The notes under the pieces are model-generated. The model saw nothing but the letters and a program-made list of their open reading frames with translations, had not been told where the DNA came from and did not search any database. This document shows, in pieces, positions 34,561 through 42,982 of a stretch of DNA of 64,000 nucleotides. Where the stretch lies: assembly GCA_017542345.1 (NCBI GenBank), contig JAFXXI010000010.1, positions 1-64,000 of the forward strand, in the 5' to 3' direction. Origin of the DNA: Bacteroidales bacterium (GTDB lineage: Bacteria > Bacteroidota > Bacteroidia > Bacteroidales > P3). Numbering within the stretch: position 1 is the first letter of the stretch; each line of letters opens with the position of its first letter. A program made the translations under genes and the position numbers.

Positions 34561-35334
34561 ATGAACATCGCCTTTATTTCCGCAGTATTGCCCGTTCTGG
34601 TACTGCTTTTCTTTATCTACAAGAAGGACAAATACCAGCCTGAACCGATAAAGAAGCTTTTATGGACGTTTTTTGTGGGCTGCATCAGTGTCGTCCCGGC
34701 TGTCATGATGGAGGTGGTGATTATGCCCTTTGCCCCGAGTGCCGAGCACACTCCAGTGCTTAATGGACTGTTTAATGGCTATATTGTGGCGGGTTTCAGC
34801 GAAGAGTTGTGCAAGTTGTTGCTGCTGATGTGGGTTATTTGGCGTAGTCCTCATTTCGACGAGTATTTCGACGGCATCGTATATGCGGCCTATCTTTCGT
34901 TAGGATTTGCCTGCGTGGAGAATATTGGGTATGTGCTGCAGGGAGATGATCAGATGGCTACTGCCCTTATGCGAGGTCTGCTCGCGGTGCCCGCACATTT
35001 CCTTTTCGCCGTCACTATGGGCTATTATGTGTCGCTTGCTAAGTTCGACCCCGAACATCGGGGCGGTTACCTTTGGAAGGCTTTTCTTTTCCCGATGCTG
35101 CTCCATGGAACTTACGATGCCTTGCTGATGGTCTCGGAGACTCTTGGAAAGGCCTATGGAGAAGAGAACTCCATCGTTATGATTGTTTGTGCGGCGCTCT
35201 TCATTGCCTTTATCATTTTCGATATCAAGATGTGGCGTTGGGGTCTGAAACGGATTAAACGCCTTCAGGAGCGTTCGCAGGAGCAGGGCTTCGATCGGAT
35301 GCATCCTTTCGATGGCTTCACTTGGGATGTCTGA
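34561..35334 (+). CDS. prsW: PrsW-family intramembrane metalloprotease
   Basis: A 257-residue multi-pass membrane protein with the family motifs E81-E-x-x-K85 (FSEELCKLLLL), RGLLAVPAHFLFAVTMG and LLHGTYDALL. In Bacillus PrsW cleaves an anti-sigma factor; the target here is unknown. The ECF regulator at 52300 is one candidate, by inference only. It lies after a terminator and before the tRNA genes, so it is probably monocistronic. Confidence 0.9.
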   Translation: MNIAFISAVLPVLVLLFFIYKKDKYQPEPIKKLLWTFFVGCISVVPAVMMEVVIMPFAPSAEHTPVLNGLFNGYIVAGFSEELCKLLLLMWVIWRSPHFDEYFDGIVYAAYLSLGFACVENIGYVLQGDDQMATALMRGLLAVPAHFLFAVTMGYYVSLAKFDPEHRGGYLWKAFLFPMLLHGTYDALLMVSETLGKAYGEENSIVMIVCAALFIAFIIFDIKMWRWGLKRIKRLQERSQEQGFDRMHPFDGFTWDV

Positions 35335-35480
35335 TAGGGGCGCTAAATACCCTTTTTGTGGTGGCTTTATGGACGCTTACGAACCTCTGTGTTGTCTTTT
35401 TTTGTGTAAAAATGTGTATATACAAGTGCTTGATAGTCAGAAATGATATGGTGTGCGAATAACGTTCTATCAAAAAAAAT

Positions 35481-35512
35481 TTTGCCATATTAAAAAAACA
35501 TCGTACTTTTGC
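35481..35512 (+). promoter_or_regulatory. tRNA promoter
   Basis: -33 TTTG at 35481-35484 and -7 TACTTTTGC at 35504-35512 with 19-base spacing, ending 24 bases before the first tRNA. Confidence 0.85.
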
Positions 35513-35536
35513 ACTCGATTTCAAGGGAAATCAGTC

Positions 35537-35610
35537 GGGGTATTAGCTCACTTGGCTAGAGCGCGTGACTGGCAGTCACGAGGTAATCGGTTCGATTCCG
35601 ATATACTCCA
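35537..35610 (+). tRNA. tRNA-Ala (anticodon GGC)
   Basis: A 74-nt cloverleaf: acceptor GGGGTAT pairing with ATACTCC, anticodon stem CGTGA/TCACG around loop CTGGCAG, and T-arm ATCGG TTCGATT CCGAT. G3 pairs with T70 in the acceptor, the alanine identity element. CCA is not encoded. Confidence 0.95.
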
Positions 35611-35618
35611 CAAAAGAG

Positions 35619-35645
35619 AGGGTCGCAGAGCGTCGGCCCTTTTTT
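35619..35645 (+). terminator. Weak terminator between the two tRNAs
   Basis: A short stem AGGGTCG/CGGCCCT followed by TTTTT. It may reduce read-through into the second tRNA. Confidence 0.55.
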
Positions 35646-35656
35646 AATAGAAACAC

Positions 35657-35729
35657 GGGGTATTAGCTCATTTGGTAGAGCGGTAGGTTCGCAATCTACA
35701 GGTGACCGGTTCGAGCCCGGTATACTCCA
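35657..35729 (+). tRNA. tRNA-Ala (anticodon CGC)
   Basis: A 73-nt cloverleaf with the same acceptor stem including the G3:T70 pair, anticodon stem GTAGG/TCTAC around loop TTCGCAA, and T-arm ACCGG TTCGAGC CCGGT. CCA is not encoded as part of the mature end. Confidence 0.94.
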
Positions 35730-35740
35730 CACCAGTAATA

Positions 35741-35784
35741 AGAAAGGCCCGCAGAACAAACCTGTTCTGCGGGCCTTTCTTTTG
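35741..35784. terminator. Strong bidirectional terminator between tRNA-Ala and recQ
   Basis: A perfect 18-bp stem (AGAAAGGCCCGCAGAACA and complement) with a 4-base loop and a following TTTG tract. recQ ends 16 bases away on the other strand. Confidence 0.88.
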
Positions 35785-35799
35785 TTGCTTGTAAGTGGC

Positions 35800-38004
35800 C
35801 TAATGTCCGTAGTCCGACATGAATTTGATGCGCATCAGGCGTATCTCCTCTTTTGTGTAGTCGGGGTCGTCCTCGAATTCCTCATAGGCTTCCTCCAGTG
35901 AGGCACTCTCCGATGAACGCCAGTAGTCCAGAAGAACCTCTTGATGGTCAGGCTCAATGTTGTCATCAATATAATAGTCTACATTCAACTTGGCGCCGCT
36001 GCTGATGATGTGTTCCATCTCAGTCAGCAGTTCGTCCATGCTGAGTCCTTTGCCGGCAGCAATGTCTTCCAGGCTTTTCTTTCGGTCGATGCTTTGGATG
36101 ATATACACTTTCAGGCCGGACTTGTTGACCACCGACCGCACCACGATGTCCTGTGGACGCTCAATGTCGTTGTCCTCCACATATTGCTTGATGAGTTCGA
36201 TGAAGGGACCACCATGTTTCTGCGCCTTGGCGATACCCACACCCGAACAGTGTGCCAGTTCTTCTATGGAGCAGGGGTATTGCAGCGTCATGTCTTTCAG
36301 TGACACGTCGTCGAAGATGACATATGCCGGCAACTTGTCGCGGGCCGCAATGCTGCGCCGCAGGCTTTTCAGCTGCACATAGAGTGCTTCGTCGCCAGCG
36401 GCCGATGCTCCTGACGCGGTGGCGGCCAGCTCCTCGTCTTCTTCCTCGGCTGCCGCTGAATAGTCGTGGTCGCAGGCTACCATGATGCTATATGGTTTCT
36501 TGATGAACTTAAGCCCTGCCGGTGTCAGCTTCAGCACTCCGTATTGCTCAATCTCTTTTTGGAGCAGCCCTTCAAACTGAGCCTGTCGTAGCACCGCTTT
36601 CCAGAACAGGTCGGTGCGGTCGGCGCCGGCGCCGAACTGTTCCAGTTTGTCAAGATGGTAGTTCTTCGTATTGCTGTTCTTGCGCCCCATCAGCACATCC
36701 ACGATATCCTTAGGCTTGAAGGCCTGCTTCATCGCCATGATGGTCTCTAGCGCAAACGCCATCTCTTCCTTCGCCTCCTCCTGGGGTTTGGGGTGGGTGC
36801 AGTTGTCGCAGTTGCCGCAATAGTGCTCGTTGTAGTCTTCTCCGAAATAGCGCAGTATGTTCAGCCTTCGGCAGGCCGAGCTTTCAGCGTACGAGACCAT
36901 CTCCTGAACCAGCTGTCGGGCCATCTCCTGCTCGGTTACATTCTTCTCGGTGAAGAACTTGTACAGCTTCTCTACATCCTGCTCGCTGTAAAAGGCTATA
37001 CAGCGTCCTTCCCCTCCGTCGCGCCCTGCGCGACCGGTCTCCTGGTAGTATCCTTCGATGCTCTTCGGAATGTCATAGTGTATCACGAACCGCACGTCAG
37101 GCTTGTCGATGCCCATGCCGAAGGCAATCGTCGCCACAATCACATCAACCTCTTCCATCAGGAATTTGTCCTGGTTCTCTGCCCTCACTTTGTTGTCCAG
37201 CCCAGCATGGTAGGGCAGAGCCTTGATGCCGTTGATTACGAGCAACTCGGCTAGGTCTTCCACCTTCTTGCGGGTCAGGCAATAAATGATGCCGCTCTTG
37301 TTTGGGTTCTCCTTGATGAAGCGGATGATTTCCTTGTGAAGTTGCATGGGGTCCGAGGGCTTCGGGCGCACCTCATAATACAAATTCGGCCGGTTGAAGC
37401 TCGACACGAAGGTTTTGGCTTTCTCCATGCCGAGGTTCTTGATGATATCCTGCTGCACTTTCGGTGTGGCCGACGCGGTGAGCGTCAGTATGGGTACCGT
37501 GGGCTGAATGGCCTTGATGGCTTCCCTCAGCCGCCGGTATTCTGGCCTGAAGTCGTGTCCCCATTCCGAAATGCAGTGGGCCTCGTCAATGGCAAAGAAA
37601 CTTATCTTTATCTGTTTCAAAAAATCTATGGTCTCCTCTTTCGAGAGTGTTTCCGGCGCCACATACAGCAGCTTGGTGTCCCCTTTGAGCAGGTCCTCCT
37701 TCACTTCGGCCACCTGCACCCTCGACAATGACGAATTCAGGAAGTGGGCCACACAGTTGCTGCCCGAGGTATACCGCACTGCGTCCACCTGGTTCTTCAT
37801 CAGCGCTATCAGGGGCGACACCACCACCGCAGTGCCATCCAGTATCATGGCGGGCAACTGGTAGCAAAGTGATTTTCCGCCGCCTGTGGGCATGATGACA
37901 AACGTGTCGTTGCCGTCCAGCAAGCTCTGGATAATCTCCTCCTGATCGCCCTTGAACTTGTCAAAACCGAATATTTCTTTCAAATATGTGTGCAAATCTG
38001 CCAT
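35800..38004 (-). CDS. recQ: ATP-dependent DNA helicase RecQ
   Basis: A 734-residue 3'-5' helicase. Walker A is MPTGGGKS, the DEAH box is AIDEAHCISEWGHDFR, and motif VI is QETGRAGRDG. The zinc-binding Cys cluster is around residues 375-410 (ACRRLNIL, HYCGNCDNC). A winged-helix region, an HRDC domain (~530-605), and an acidic C-terminal extension follow. It is monocistronic, with a promoter at 38042-38050. Confidence 0.96.
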   Translation of the reverse strand: MADLHTYLKEIFGFDKFKGDQEEIIQSLLDGNDTFVIMPTGGGKSLCYQLPAMILDGTAVVVSPLIALMKNQVDAVRYTSGSNCVAHFLNSSLSRVQVAEVKEDLLKGDTKLLYVAPETLSKEETIDFLKQIKISFFAIDEAHCISEWGHDFRPEYRRLREAIKAIQPTVPILTLTASATPKVQQDIIKNLGMEKAKTFVSSFNRPNLYYEVRPKPSDPMQLHKEIIRFIKENPNKSGIIYCLTRKKVEDLAELLVINGIKALPYHAGLDNKVRAENQDKFLMEEVDVIVATIAFGMGIDKPDVRFVIHYDIPKSIEGYYQETGRAGRDGGEGRCIAFYSEQDVEKLYKFFTEKNVTEQEMARQLVQEMVSYAESSACRRLNILRYFGEDYNEHYCGNCDNCTHPKPQEEAKEEMAFALETIMAMKQAFKPKDIVDVLMGRKNSNTKNYHLDKLEQFGAGADRTDLFWKAVLRQAQFEGLLQKEIEQYGVLKLTPAGLKFIKKPYSIMVACDHDYSAAAEEEDEELAATASGASAAGDEALYVQLKSLRRSIAARDKLPAYVIFDDVSLKDMTLQYPCSIEELAHCSGVGIAKAQKHGGPFIELIKQYVEDNDIERPQDIVVRSVVNKSGLKVYIIQSIDRKKSLEDIAAGKGLSMDELLTEMEHIISSGAKLNVDYYIDDNIEPDHQEVLLDYWRSSESASLEEAYEEFEDDPDYTKEEIRLMRIKFMSDYGH

Positions 38005-38041
38005 ATCTTAACAATATTTAATGCAATAGCACGTTATGTTT

Positions 38042-38050
38042 ACAAAGATA
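38042..38050 (-). promoter_or_regulatory. -7 element for recQ
   Basis: The minus strand reads TATCTTTGT, 38 bases before the recQ start. Confidence 0.65.
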
Positions 38051-38123
38051 CCAAAAAATATTGAACCAGCAAAATAATTTTGCATATTTATTGTCTATTA
38101 ATATAGAATACATTATAAACCAG

Positions 38124-38154
38124 TTTGTTGTGTAAATGCCAGCCATGGTTTTGC
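38124..38154 (+). promoter_or_regulatory. Probable lptB promoter
   Basis: -33 TTTG at 38124-38127 and a weak -7 TGGTTTTGC at 38146-38154, 18 bases apart. Confidence 0.5.
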
Positions 38155-38176
38155 ACCCTCGGAAAAGCATCCTATT

Positions 38177-39001
38177 ATGAAGCTCTATACAGACAAAGTT
38201 GTAAAAATCTACCGTTCGCGCACCGTTGTCAAAGAGGTCTCGGTGAGTGTCAGCCAAGGCGAGATTGTCGGTCTCCTCGGCCCCAACGGCGCTGGCAAAA
38301 CCACCACGTTCTACATGGTCGTGGGCATTATCAAGGCCAATTCCGGCAAAGTCTACTTCGAGACTACCTGTGAGGCTGACAAACAGAATTCCATCTTCAC
38401 CGACAAGCGCGCCGAGTGCCCCGAGGGCGGAGCCCCCTGGCGCATGGAAATCACTGCGCTCCCCATGTATCGCCGCGCACAGGTCGGTGTCGGCTATCTT
38501 GCACAGGAAGCCTCCGTCTTCCGCCAGATGAGTGTCGAGGACAATATCGCCTCCATTCTTGAGTTCCGTCGCGACCTCACCCCGGAGCAGCAGCGCGAGA
38601 AGCTCGAGTCCTTGATTGACGAATTCCGTCTGCAGAAAATACGCCATAGCAAAGGCATCCAGCTCTCTGGTGGCGAACGTCGCCGTACCGAGATTGCCCG
38701 TGCCCTCGCCAACGACCCCATGTTTCTCCTCCTTGACGAGCCCTTCGCTGGTGTCGACCCCATCGCCGTGCAGGACATTCAGGACATTGTGGCGCACCTC
38801 CGCGAGCGCAACATCGGAATCCTTATCACCGACCATAACGTGCGCGAGACCCTCGCCATCACCGACCGTGCCTACCTCCTCTATGAAGGCACCGTACTCC
38901 ATCACGGCACCCCCGAGGAGATGGCTGCCGACCCGGACGTGCGCGAGAAGTACCTCGGCCGCGACTTCGAGCTTCGCCGCGCCCGCACCATGGAAATCTA
39001 A
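38177..39001 (+). CDS. lptB: LPS export ABC transporter ATP-binding protein
   Basis: A 274-residue ABC ATPase that drives LptF/G (permease at 13273). Walker A is GPNGAGKTTT (35-44), Q110 lies in YLAQEASVF, the signature is LSGGERRR, Walker B is FLLLDEPFAGVD, and the switch His is in TDHNV. It is about 30 residues longer than E. coli LptB (241). Most of the excess is one insertion at ~63-91 (CEADKQNSIFTDKRAECPEG) before the Q-loop. manC follows after 15 bases. Confidence 0.94.
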   Translation: MKLYTDKVVKIYRSRTVVKEVSVSVSQGEIVGLLGPNGAGKTTTFYMVVGIIKANSGKVYFETTCEADKQNSIFTDKRAECPEGGAPWRMEITALPMYRRAQVGVGYLAQEASVFRQMSVEDNIASILEFRRDLTPEQQREKLESLIDEFRLQKIRHSKGIQLSGGERRRTEIARALANDPMFLLLDEPFAGVDPIAVQDIQDIVAHLRERNIGILITDHNVRETLAITDRAYLLYEGTVLHHGTPEEMAADPDVREKYLGRDFELRRARTMEI

Positions 39002-39016
39002 CTCTAAACAATAAGT

Positions 39017-40060
39017 ATGGATCGTTACTGTGTCATCATGGCCGGCGGCATCGGAAGCCGTTTCTGGCCTCTCAGCAAGAACAATTACCCCAAGCAGTTC
39101 CTCGATATCCTTGGCACCGGCAAGAGCTTTATCCGTGCCACCTTCGAACGTTTCCTGCCGCTCGTGCCCCCTGCCAACTTTGTGGTGGTCACCAACGCCG
39201 CCTACAAGCAACTCGTGCTCGAGCAGATTCCCGAGCTACACGAGGAACAGGTGCTTTGCGAGCCCATGCGACGCAATACCGCCCCTTGCATCGCCTATGC
39301 GGTCTACCATATCCTCAGCCGCTGCTCCGAGGCGTCCATCGCCGTCACTCCGGCCGACCACCTCGTCACCAACGAGCCTGAATTCCATTGTGTCATCAGG
39401 CAGGGGCTCGACTTTGTGGAAACCAATAAGGCGGCGCTTATGACCATCGGCATCAAGCCCTCGCGCCCCGAGACGGGCTATGGCTACATCGAGGTCAGTG
39501 AGATACAGGAGGGCATCGTGCCGGTGAAGAACTTCAAGGAGAAGCCCGACCTGGAGACCGCCAAGCGCTTCGTTGCAGACGGTCGCTATTTCTGGAACTC
39601 CGGCATCTTCCTCTGGAGCACCGACGCCATCATGGACGCCTTTCGTGCCTATCTGCCCGACTTGGTGACCCTCTTCGACGAGGGGAAGGCCCTCTTCGGT
39701 ACTTCGAGTGAGCAGGAGTTCATCAACCGCCAGTTCGAGCGCTGCGAGAACATCTCCATCGACTACGGTGTCATGGAGCGAAGCCAGAGCCGTTACACTG
39801 TCGCCGCCGACTTCGGCTGGAGCGACATCGGCACCTGGGGTTCACTCTACACCCATGCTGCCCATGATGCCAATGAGAATGCTGTCAACGGCCATGCCGT
39901 CGTTGTCGACACCCGCGACAGTGTGGTCAATATTGAACCTGGCTACGAGGCAGTCGTCCAAGGACTCGACCATTGTTTGGTGGCGCTGCGCGACCACTCG
40001 CTGCTGGTGTGCCGCCTTGAGGACGAGCAGAACATCAAACACTGGATTGAGCGCCTTTGA
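39017..40060 (+). CDS. manC: Mannose-1-phosphate guanylyltransferase
   Basis: A 347-residue single-domain enzyme making GDP-mannose. Motifs are the nucleotide-binding MAGGIGSRFWPLSKNNYPKQ, EPMRRNTAPCI, ETGYGYIEV, the metal-site FKEKPD, and WNSGIFLW. It has no C-terminal isomerase domain, so it is the short monofunctional type. Together with the phosphohexomutase at 4891 it can supply GDP-mannose for surface glycans. Confidence 0.94.
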   Translation: MDRYCVIMAGGIGSRFWPLSKNNYPKQFLDILGTGKSFIRATFERFLPLVPPANFVVVTNAAYKQLVLEQIPELHEEQVLCEPMRRNTAPCIAYAVYHILSRCSEASIAVTPADHLVTNEPEFHCVIRQGLDFVETNKAALMTIGIKPSRPETGYGYIEVSEIQEGIVPVKNFKEKPDLETAKRFVADGRYFWNSGIFLWSTDAIMDAFRAYLPDLVTLFDEGKALFGTSSEQEFINRQFERCENISIDYGVMERSQSRYTVAADFGWSDIGTWGSLYTHAAHDANENAVNGHAVVVDTRDSVVNIEPGYEAVVQGLDHCLVALRDHSLLVCRLEDEQNIKHWIERL

Positions 40061-40074
40061 GCGCCCTTACCGAC

Positions 40075-40113
40075 AAAAAGGCCGGCAGAACATCGTTCTG
40101 CCGGCCTTTTTTT
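40075..40113. terminator. Strong bidirectional terminator after manC
   Basis: A perfect 17-bp stem (AAAAAGGCCGGCAGAAC and complement) with loop ATC, followed by T-runs. Confidence 0.9.
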
Positions 40114-40132
40114 GATAGTTCACTCCTCAACT

Positions 40133-40297
40133 TCAGTTAAGGAACAATTCCATTGGCACTCCCTCGACTTCAACCACCATGCAACTGCTGGCGAAGCTCA
40201 GTATGTTCTGAACCACCTGCTCCGAGGGCTGTACGCTTGTGCTTGCAGAAGTTTCCGAAAATGTGTCTGTGCTTAAAAAATCGTAATTCTGCATCAT
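40133..40297 (-). CDS. Small protein of 54 residues, unknown function
   Basis: An ATG at 40297 on the minus strand opens a 55-codon frame. It starts MMQNYDFLSTDTFSE, continues with SEQVVQNILSFAS, and ends EGVPMELFLN. Codon use looks like the neighbours, and the frame fills most of a gap lying between two terminators. Without it the gap would be empty. No promoter consensus was seen. It would be cytoplasmic. Confidence 0.6.
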   Translation of the reverse strand: MMQNYDFLSTDTFSETSASTSVQPSEQVVQNILSFASSCMVVEVEGVPMELFLN

Positions 40298-40350
40298 ACG
40301 CGCCTTTTTGGTTGAACTTCAATGTCACTTATATAAACTACCCTTATGCG

Positions 40351-40396
40351 AAAAAATTGTGCCGGACTGAAAATTTAACATTTCAGCCCGGCACAA
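40351..40396 (-). terminator. Terminator for the 40419 gene
   Basis: A 16-bp stem with one mismatch (arms 40357-40372 and 40381-40396), followed on the minus strand by a run of six T. Confidence 0.8.
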
Positions 40397-40418
40397 GGTG
40401 TCTCTCTGGCCTTGGCCG

Positions 40419-40838
40419 TCAGTATATATTCAGCATCTGTCCGTCGAACGAGGTGCCGTACTGGTACAGCGGGCACGGCGTTACCGACCCCTCGATAGGG
40501 TTACCGTAGACCACATCGAACGACGAGCCGCACACAGGACAGGTCAGCCGTATGGCAAAGTGCTCGTCGTCGGGCAGCATCGTCACATCGTGGTCGTTCG
40601 GGCAGGCGCACTCGAAGGCGGCATAGCTGCCCAACGCAGCGCAGCGCACCAGAATGCCCCTGTGACCTCGGTTGAGCACCAGCGTGCCCCCCGGGTTGTT
40701 GTACAGGTTGTTGAATTCAGCCTGCGTCAAGTCGATGGTGGCGCCCTCGCCGAAAGGTGTCTCGCACCGCTCGCCTTTGCAGGCCGTCAATAGCGCTGCC
40801 GCCAGCAGTGCCCCTGCTATGAACCTGTGTGCCTTCAT
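40419..40838 (-). CDS. Rieske-like lipoprotein
   Basis: A 139-residue lipoprotein (ALLTAC). Its core resembles a Rieske [2Fe-2S] domain: ECACPNDHDV as the first ligand loop and TCPVCGSSFD as the second, then GNPIEGSV. The second loop has Cys where classical Rieske proteins have His, so cluster ligation may be three Cys and one His, or none. It may act in periplasmic electron transfer. It overlaps the upstream M28 gene by four bases. Confidence 0.75.
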   Translation of the reverse strand: MKAHRFIAGALLAAALLTACKGERCETPFGEGATIDLTQAEFNNLYNNPGGTLVLNRGHRGILVRCAALGSYAAFECACPNDHDVTMLPDDEHFAIRLTCPVCGSSFDVVYGNPIEGSVTPCPLYQYGTSFDGQMLNIY

Positions 40839-41824
40839 TTGGCGGGGTAGTCGGCGTAGATGGTTGTCATGGTTACCGTGGCCACAATGCGCATACTCTC
40901 GGCATTGAGGTTGTCGAGGTTGTCCGTGATGGTGTGCCAGTGGGGGAAAAAGCTGGTGGTGCCGCTATTCTGCACGATGTCCACCATCGGTATGCCGGCC
41001 ATCTGGTTGACATAGAGGTGGTCGTCGAGAATGGCATCGGAAGTCTGGTTGACAAATATGCTGCCGTAGCCCAGCGCCGCGGCGACAGACCACAACTTGT
41101 TGGTCAGCCCGGGAGCGTAGAAGCGGCTCACCTGCTCCTTGGTGTAGCGCGGTGCCGCAGTGCCCACCATGTCGAACAGCACGCCGTAGACGGCCGTGTA
41201 GTAGGGCACATGGCGGTTCTTTGCCCAGTGCTGGGCTCCCTTGCACCAGGTGTCGTCCTCGTGGACTTCCGACCATTCGGGCTGCCCCTGGTCTTCCACG
41301 TCGAAGAAAATGAAGTCCACCCCCACCGACGGCGGTGTCTGACTCATCACCCGCGCCATCTCCATCAGCGCAGCCACGCCCGAGGCGCCGTCGTTGGCTC
41401 CCGGCACGGGGTTGCGGTGATTGGCTTCGTCGGGGTCGTGGTCGGCCCACATGCGGCTGTCCCAGTGGGCAGCCAGCAGCACCCGCTTCTCGGCTTTCGG
41501 GTTGAGCGAACCGATGATGTTACGGCCCGGCACGCGGCTGCCGTCCCACAATGTGGCCGTGAAGTCCTGCACCACGACGGTGTCGCACCACCGCCCCATC
41601 TGTTCCGCCAGCCATGCGGCGCACTGCTTCCAGCCTTTCGAACCAGGGGTACGGGGGCCGAAGGCCAACTGCGCGGCGGCGTAGCTGTAGGCCGAGTCGG
41701 CACAGAACGCCGGCACCGCCACCTGTGTGTAGTCCACTCCTGTGGCCACAGGCACTTCCGTCTGCTTATGTTTGCAGCCTGCCAGCATCAGCAGGCAGGC
41801 TGCAATAATTGCCAGTCGTTTCAA
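40835..41824 (-). CDS. M28-family lipoprotein, glutaminyl-peptide cyclotransferase-like
   Basis: A 329-residue zinc enzyme-like lipoprotein (LLMLAGC). Metal-site motifs are LLAAHWDSRMWADHDP, VPGANDGASGVAALMEMA, FFDVEDQGQPEW and the late PHWHTITDN. These fit the single-zinc glutaminyl cyclases of Bacteroidota, which convert N-terminal Gln of exported proteins to pyroglutamate. A peptidase activity is the alternative. It is cotranscribed with the Rieske-like gene, and efp lies 12 bases upstream. Confidence 0.85.
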   Translation of the reverse strand: MKRLAIIAACLLMLAGCKHKQTEVPVATGVDYTQVAVPAFCADSAYSYAAAQLAFGPRTPGSKGWKQCAAWLAEQMGRWCDTVVVQDFTATLWDGSRVPGRNIIGSLNPKAEKRVLLAAHWDSRMWADHDPDEANHRNPVPGANDGASGVAALMEMARVMSQTPPSVGVDFIFFDVEDQGQPEWSEVHEDDTWCKGAQHWAKNRHVPYYTAVYGVLFDMVGTAAPRYTKEQVSRFYAPGLTNKLWSVAAALGYGSIFVNQTSDAILDDHLYVNQMAGIPMVDIVQNSGTTSFFPHWHTITDNLDNLNAESMRIVATVTMTTIYADYPAK

Positions 41825-41836
41825 CTTTCTTCAGTT

Positions 41837-42400
41837 TTACTTGATGCGCTCCGCGTATTCGCCCGTACGGGTGTCCACCTTGATGCGCTCGCCTTCCTTG
41901 ATGAACAAGGGTACACGCACCTGCACGCCGGGCTCCACGGTGGCATCCTTCATGGCGTTGGTGGCGGTGTTGCCGGCAAAGCCAGGCTCCGTATAGGTCA
42001 CCACGGTCTCGATGAACGGAGGCAGTTCGCAAATCAGCGGGGTCTCGGTGTCAGCCTCGACGGTGATTTCCACATACTGGCCGTCCTTCAGGAACTGAGG
42101 CGCGTTGATGATCTGCTCGGGAATGTAAATCTGCTCGTAGGTCTCGGTGTGCATGAACACATGCATGTCGCCTTCCTTGTACAGGTAGGTGTAGGGACGG
42201 CGCTCCACGCGAACGATGTCGATCTTGGCACCGCTGGGGAAGGTGTTCTCCAGCATGCGGCCCGTCTTTACGTTGCGCATCTTGGTGCGCACAAAGGCGG
42301 CGCCCTTACCGGGCTTCACATGGAGAAACTCAACGATGGTGTAGATGTCGTTGTTGAAATTGATGCACAGTCCGTTCTTGATGTCGGTGGTTGTTGCCAT
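41837..42400 (-). CDS. efp: Elongation factor P
   Basis: A 187-residue EF-P of normal length: an N-terminal KOW-like domain and two OB folds. The tip loop is [12 protein letters not shown], with the Lys that is modified in many bacteria. It relieves ribosome stalling at polyproline, relevant to the Pro-rich proteins at 19339 and 22752. No epmA/epmB-type modification gene lies nearby. Confidence 0.96.
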   Translation of the reverse strand: MATTTDIKNGLCINFNNDIYTIVEFLHVKPGKGAAFVRTKMRNVKTGRMLENTFPSGAKIDIVRVERRPYTYLYKEGDMHVFMHTETYEQIYIPEQIINAPQFLKDGQYVEITVEADTETPLICELPPFIETVVTYTEPGFAGNTATNAMKDATVEPGVQVRVPLFIKEGERIKVDTRTGEYAERIK

Positions 42401-42422
42401 AAAATGATTGGTGTTTTATTTG

Positions 42423-42692
42423 TTATTGTTTGTTTTTCTTCTTCTCCTCGGCCAGCAGCAGCGTCAACCGGCGCAGGTCTTCCTTCATCTGGTCTATCTC
42501 CTCCTCGGCGGCGCGGAAACGGTGACGCTCCATCATCCAGCGCATCGCGATGGCCATCGCCACCAGCAGCATCGTCAGCGACAGGTTGAGCGTCGGCACG
42601 CTGTTTTTCAGCAGGAAATAGACTGCCGTGGCCCCCAGTATCAGCACATACGAGGCTATCTCGTAAACTTTTATTGCCGTCTTGTGACTCAT
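42423..42692 (-). CDS. Small membrane protein with C-terminal coiled coil
   Basis: An 89-residue protein with two membrane helices (YEIASYVLILGATAVYFLL and LSLTMLLVAMAIAMRW). A charged coiled coil follows (AAEEEIDQMKEDLRRLTLLL). The start at 42692 follows the -7 element; an upstream in-frame ATG at 42767 precedes it. Function unknown; efp lies 22 bases downstream and is probably cotranscribed. Confidence 0.75.
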   Translation of the reverse strand: MSHKTAIKVYEIASYVLILGATAVYFLLKNSVPTLNLSLTMLLVAMAIAMRWMMERHRFRAAEEEIDQMKEDLRRLTLLLAEEKKKNKQ

Positions 42693-42713
42693 TTTTCTTT
42701 CGACTTTGAAAGT

Positions 42714-42722
42714 GCAAAAATA
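42714..42722 (-). promoter_or_regulatory. -7 element for the small membrane protein and efp
   Basis: The minus strand reads TATTTTTGC, 22 bases before the start codon. Confidence 0.65.
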
Positions 42723-42792
42723 CACACTTTTTTTCAATTGGGAATATTTTTTTATAATTGTGCCCACATTTTTACCTCCATCGCCTCCCCAT

Positions 42793-42913
42793 CCCCTCCG
42801 GTCCCCCTCCGCTCGTTCTACGGTCGTTTAACGGTCGTTTAACGCTCGTTCTACGGTTTTTTACCGTTAAACGACCGTAGAACGACCGTAGAAGTACCGT
42901 AGAACTACCCTGT
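42793..42913. repeat. 11-nt-unit palindromic element, copy 2
   Basis: Eleven contiguous 11-nt units: two C-rich (CCCCTCCGGTC, CCCCTCCGCTC), four GTTCTACGGTC-type including GTTTAACGGTC, the central TTTTACCGTTA, and then AACGACCGTAG twice, AAGTACCGTAG and a decayed unit. This is the most symmetric copy. It lies between the divergent small membrane protein and the 43076 lipoprotein, upstream of the latter's promoter. Confidence 0.87.
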
Positions 42914-42982
42914 AGGACCCTGGGAGAATGCGTCTTATGGACGTGTTTTGTGGGGAGGGAACCTTCAGGTGACGAAAAAAAG

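Noticed and set aside
35453..35759. Short open frames over the tRNA genes on both strands
   Set aside because: They overlap complete tRNA cloverleafs.
42793..42913. CRISPR-like array
   Set aside because: The 11-nt units are contiguous, have no unique spacers and run into their own inverted complement; no cas genes are present.
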